DNA of 64,000 nucleotides from Pseudorasbora parva (lineage: Eukaryota > Chordata > Actinopteri > Cypriniformes > Gobionidae): assembly GCF_024679245.1 (NCBI RefSeq), contig NC_090182.1:30721547-30785546 (forward strand). Direction: 5' to 3'. A model generated the notes under the pieces. It worked only from the letters and a program-made list of their open reading frames with translations. It did not search any database and had not been told where the DNA came from. How positions within the stretch are numbered: position 1 is the first letter of the stretch; every line of letters begins with the position of its first letter. Shown piece by piece: positions 60,682 to 64,000 of this stretch. The translations under genes were made by a program, and so were the position numbers.

Positions 60682-61440
60682 ATGGCATCTATGGTGACTG
60701 TGGAGAGACATTTATGGCTTAATTTATCGGGGATGAAGGAGAGGAATAAAACCTTCCTCCTTGATGCCCCGATTTCGCCTTCTGGTCTGTTCGGCGACGC
60801 CGTTAATAGCATCGTCGACAGATTTCAGGAGGCGAAAAAACAGTCGGCAGCTTTTCGGCAGTTTCTCCCTCGTCGCTCTAAGGGGAAGGCTGCCCAGAGC
60901 GGGCAGCCTCAGCCGTCCACTAGCTCCTCGCACCGGCAGGTGCAGAAGGAGAGCGTCGCTTTCGAGCCCCTCCCCCGGGAGCCTGGCAACAAAGGCGGCG
61001 CTCTCAACAACAACAACAGCAGCAGCCTTCAAGGCCGAAGGGCGATCTGAGGAACGTCATTCTGGCTAAGAAGGCTGCTGCAAAGTGGTCCTAGCCTCGG
61101 CTGGAGCTTTAAGAGCGGCCCCCCCCCCGCGCGGACGCAACCGAGGTTGTTCTCCGCGCGGCGCTCGGGGGAAAACGATGTGGCCCGAAGCATCTGTGAC
61201 GGTGGGATTACCACATCGTTTTCCCCCGAGCGCCGCGCGGAGAACAACCTCGGAGAACAACCCCCTTTCCCTGGGGCAGGTGCTGTCCCAGTCGCCTCAA
61301 AAAAGACCTACGACGAAACAGCGCTTGTCCCCACACACCGAATATCGTCACCAGCTGCTCCCTGCCGGGGCTCCACTTCAGGGGGCTGGGGACGAGATTC
61401 AAATAACACCCGAGGTCAGCCTCGAGAGGCTGATTCCCTA
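60682..61440 (+). pseudogene. DIRS gag C-terminal / gag-pol region with embedded inverted repeat
   Basis: The frame from 60682 reads MASMVTVERHLWLNLSGMKE, then DAPISPSGLFGDAVNSIVDR and FQEAKKQSAAFRQFLPRRSK, which is the C-terminal part of DIRS gag. It is followed by serine- and glutamine-rich basic sequence (SGQPQPSTSSSHRQVQKES) up to the stop at 61048-61050. The frame opening at 61085 then runs across a perfect 43-bp inverted repeat (61141-61183/61211-61253). That frame is therefore partly an inverted duplication, not normal coding. Confidence 0.6.
61141..61253. repeat. perfect 43-bp inverted repeat, 27-bp loop
   Basis: The left arm 61141-61183 (starts CCGAGGTTGTTCTCCGCGCG) is exactly complementary to the right arm 61211-61253. 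The loop is 61184-61210. GC-rich arms would form a very stable hairpin in RNA or single-stranded DNA. Confidence 0.95.
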
Positions 61441-61555
61441 AGTAGATTATATCGGCGCATGGAAATGCCTTCCGAATATATCAAAATGGGTCCTGCGTAC
61501 TGTAGAGACAGGGTACAGACTGCAGTTCGATCACCCCCCTCCAAAATTCAATGGG

Positions 61556-61838
61556 GTGACATGGACTGCAGTGGTGCCACAGCGGGTTCGGGTAATGGAA
61601 CTAGAAGTAAAATCCTTGCTGGCGAAAGGAGCCATAGAAAGGGTTCCGATGTCGGAGAGGGATGCCGGGTTCTACAGCCGGTACTTTATAGTTCCAAAAA
61701 AAGGATGGAGGGCTACGGCCGATTTTAGATCTGAGGTATCTGAACCGGTCTCTGAGGAGATTCAGGTTCAAAATGTTGACTATCTCTGCCATCGTGAGTC
61801 AGATCCAGCCCAAGGACTGGTTTGTCACGATAGATTTA
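61556..61838 (+). pseudogene. DIRS reverse transcriptase stub
   Basis: The frame at 61556 includes LEVKSLLAKGAIERVPMSER, then DAGFYSRYFIVPKKG. Another frame holds MLTISAIVSQIQPKDWFVTI, then DL, ending at the first catalytic motif (FVTIDL), where a palm aspartate lies. Directly after this the sequence switches to the linker before the recombinase (ARNMEPVGLAPEGARYQEAG), so the second catalytic motif, thumb and RNase H are deleted. A frameshift near 61715-61730 also occurs. Confidence 0.8.
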
Positions 61839-61924
61839 GGAGGCACCTTTGTCACAGGCGGGGGGCACAATATTTCACCCCCGGCCAGAAATATGGAGCC
61901 TGTGGGTCTGGCTCCTGAGGGGGC

Positions 61925-62866
61925 CAGGTACCAGGAGGCTGGACTACCAGAGATTGTATAGCCTCAAGTGGAATGTTTTCGTCACTTGGTGTAGAGAACA
62001 TGAGGTGGATCCAGTTAACTGCCCGGTGGCTTCAGTGCTGGAGTTCCTCCAAGATCGTTTCTCTGCAGGGCTTACCCCGTCTACACTCAAGGTGTACGTG
62101 GCTGCCATTGGGGCTTTCCACACTCCTCTGGGTGATGGGCAGTTGGTTGTACGATTCCTTTGCGGGGCTAGGAGGATGAGGCCTGTAGTTAGGACCAGGG
62201 TTCCTTCCTGGGATCTAGCGGTGGTTCTCGAAGGGTTGGCTGAGGCTCCCTTTGAGCCACTCGAAACAGTTGAACCTAAGTTTCTGACCCTTAAGGTAGC
62301 TTTCCTTTTGGCTATCATGTCTCTGAGGAGAGTGGGGGATCTTCAGGCCTTGGCAGTTACGCCGACTTGCCTGGAGTTTGCCCCCGGGGGAGTAAAAAGC
62401 TATCCTGCACCCTAGACCGGGCTATGTGCCTAAGGTGCCTTCTAATGTGGTCAGATCTTTAGTTCTACAGGCGTTCCATCGGAAGAAGGGAGAAGGGAGA
62501 CTTTTTCTATTGTGCCCCGTCAGGGCTCTTAGAATATATATTGAGAGGTCAGCACAGTGGAGGAAATCTGAACAACTTTTAGTATGTTTTGGTCCGCCTA
62601 AGAAGGGTTTGCCTGCAGCTACTCCCACTATAAGTAACTGGATAGTGCAGGCGATTGGCTCGGCATATCAGGTGCGCGCTCTGCCTTCACCTATAGCCGT
62701 AAGGGCACATTCCACCAGGGGCATGGGCTCCTCGGTGGCTCTTCTCTCGGGCGTTCCAATGCAGGATATTTGTGAGGCGGCCGCTTGGGCCACTCAACAT
62801 ACTTTTATTCGTTTTTACAGTCTTCACCTCCCTGCGACTCCCCGCGCCAGGGTGCTCCAGTCCTAA
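61925..62866 (+). pseudogene. DIRS tyrosine recombinase, one frameshift
   Basis: It integrates circular DNA copies by a covalent tyrosine intermediate. The N-terminal core-binding part is LKWNVFVTWCREHEVDPVNC, then VLEFLQDRFSAGLTPSTLKV (about 61965-62100). The catalytic arginine lies in MSLRRVGDLQAL (codons at 62326-62331). The H-x-x-R motif is RAHSTRGMGSS (His 62708-62710, Arg 62717-62719) and the nucleophile is in FIRFYSLH (Tyr 62816-62818). A one-base shift in the A-run at 62394-62398 splits the gene (188 and 146 codon frames). All catalytic residues I looked for are present. Confidence 0.85.
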
Positions 62867-62933
62867 TTGTGCCTGGGTTCCAGCTTCACATTAGGGCAGG
62901 TGTACCCTTGGTGTGGCATAGTGGGTACTCGTT

Positions 62934-63045
62934 CCCCAATTCGTCATTTCGACGCAGTGCGAAGTTCCCTCGATATAGGGAACGTCTCGGGTTATGTATA
63001 TAACCCTTGTTCCCTGAGAGGGAACGAGCACTGCGTCTCGTCGCC
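62934..63045 (+). repeat. DIRS internal complementary region
   Basis: The left half 62934-62983 is the near-exact complement of the element's first 50 bp. The right half (GTCTCGGGTTATGTATATAA ... GGAACGAGCACTGCG) is the complement of the last 60 bp. The halves join at AAC/GTT, as expected for the template that completes the ends during circle formation. Confidence 0.9.
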
Positions 63046-63059
63046 ACACCGCGTATCGC

Positions 63060-63293
63060 CTGAGAGCGTTCTGCTTCATCGAGATAATTGACGCTACTAT
63101 GCACCGGACATCCCTTTATAGCTTCCGGTGATGCCGTCACATCTACGTCATGACGTTGCACCAATCAGGATTGGACAAGTTTCATTCATACTTCAGATGC
63201 GTTGATGCTTAGGGAGCATCCCCAATTCGTTGTTTCGACGCAGTGCTCGTTCCCTCTCAGGGAACAAGGGTTATATACATAACCCGAGACGTT
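63060..63293 (+). repeat. right inverted terminal repeat of DIRS
   Basis: The complement of the left repeat over about 63089-63225, followed by an outer extension of about 60 bp ending AACCCGAGACGTT. Confidence 0.9.
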
Positions 63294-63717
63294 TTGTGTG
63301 ATGATGAACCCGATATTTAAAATTGTAAAAAGTTATGTCACTGATGTTTCAGTGGGCTATTAATTGCTGTTGCTGTCAATGAATTGAACTTGTGAACTAT
63401 ATCGTCTAAATTGCAAACCACTCGTTTTGAAAACTTGATCAACAAATTCAAAGATTGATTCATTTACAAATCTGGCATTGTTACTTCTCTCATATACACC
63501 AATAACAGCTTGCAAAGATTATCAAGATTTTTTTGCTAGCTTTCATTATATGCAAAATAAATAGGGGCTAAGATATTATTCAAAAGGTTTTTTTCAAACA
63601 TAATTTATGTTCCATGGAATAATGAAAGTCAAACAGGTTTGGAATGACATGAGGGCGTGTAAATTATGGCAGATTTTTCATTTTTCATTAAATTAATGCT
63701 TTAAAACAGACCTTTAA

Positions 63718-63751
<34 letters not shown>

Positions 63752-64000
63752 AATGCCAGGCTTATATGACTTGTGTCATTAATCACTTCAGGGGTAGCAA
63801 ATGATCATAAAAGTCATGCCAGGCTCTGCATGAGTGCTTCAGATATGTCACACCATATGAGAAAAATCAAGGTAGTAAAAATCATACCAATCACCTTCGA
63901 CTTCACCCTGCTGAAATATGCACATGTCTGGAGGACACTATGTAAATCACAAGGGAAGTAAATTAATTTTAGATTGCATCTAGATGCCTAACTGGTAATT
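63294..64000. other. no recognisable gene
   Basis: AT-rich sequence with A(30) at 63721-63750. GGAATGACATGAGGGCGTGT at about 63641 resembles the inner end of the fold-back family seen at 8.75 kb. No ORF is convincing. Confidence 0.4.

Larger units (their letters stand above)
59335..63293 (+). mobile_element. DIRS-type retrotransposon with intact termini, internally deleted
   Basis: It has inverted terminal repeats (59335-59541 and 63060-63293) with different outer extensions, an internal complementary region (62934-63045) whose halves are complementary to those extensions, gag-like coding, a reverse transcriptase stub and a tyrosine recombinase. No target duplication is expected for this class. 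At about 3.96 kb it is shorter than usual DIRS elements because most of the reverse transcriptase and RNase H is missing after about 61838. Confidence 0.9.

Overview
This looks like a stretch of a teleost fish nuclear genome, most likely a cypriniform (zebrafish/carp relatives). The inference rests on the mix of repeats: DIRS-type tyrosine-recombinase retrotransposons, several Tc1-like families, BEL/Pao and Gypsy-type LTR elements, an RTE-like LINE, an L2 tail, hAT, PIF/Harbinger and TTAA-type DNA elements, tRNA-derived SINEs, and very long AT, CA, GATA, TTTA, TTTG and CT microsatellites on an AT-rich background. No host gene can be called with confidence. The window reads as intergenic or intronic DNA that has been repeatedly invaded. 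Two short stretches (about 5.1 kb and 42.2 kb) are only weak exon candidates.

Layout. 0.2-1.4 kb: an internally deleted Gypsy-like LTR element. 2.3 kb: a SINE with target-site duplication (TSD). 3.5-4.6 kb: a Tc1 relic. 8.75-11.86 kb: a fold-back DNA element that received a PIF/Harbinger-like element (with a MADF-domain exon) in one arm and a hAT element in its centre. 13.3-14.6 kb: a TTAA-flanked element with a Myb/SANT-like remnant. 15.1-16.7 kb: two Tc1 relics. 19.5-21.4 kb: a minus-strand DIRS fragment. 26.0-29.5 kb: two abutting inverted-repeat elements, one with a tandem repeat inside. 29.6-33.2 kb: three Tc1-family copies end to end. 35.77-38.42 kb: a structurally complete, apparently recent LTR element whose only ORF is built from three coding minisatellites. 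43.3-45.4 kb: a decayed DIRS gag region with a tRNA-like insert. 46.2-48.0 kb: a 5'-truncated LINE. 48.3-51.2 kb: a minus-strand BEL/Pao relic. 51.4 kb: an L2 tail. 52.3-53.2 kb: a Tc1 relic and a tRNA-Arg-like sequence. 56.4-58.6 kb: second copies of two of the Tc1 families. 59.3-63.3 kb: a DIRS element with intact termini and internal complementary region but with most of its reverse transcriptase deleted.

Function. Nearly every coding segment belongs to a mobile element and nearly all are broken. Recurrent defects are frameshifts, nonsense codons, altered catalytic residues (YLDD to YLDS in one DIRS reverse transcriptase; FADD to FPDD in the LINE) and deletion of the catalytic core. The exceptions are the long minus-strand ORF of the 35.8-38.4 kb LTR element and a 41-codon basic ORF at 29.1 kb. 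The most unusual structures are that LTR element, the triple nested fold-back element, and a perfect 43-bp inverted repeat inside the coding part of the 59-63 kb DIRS element.
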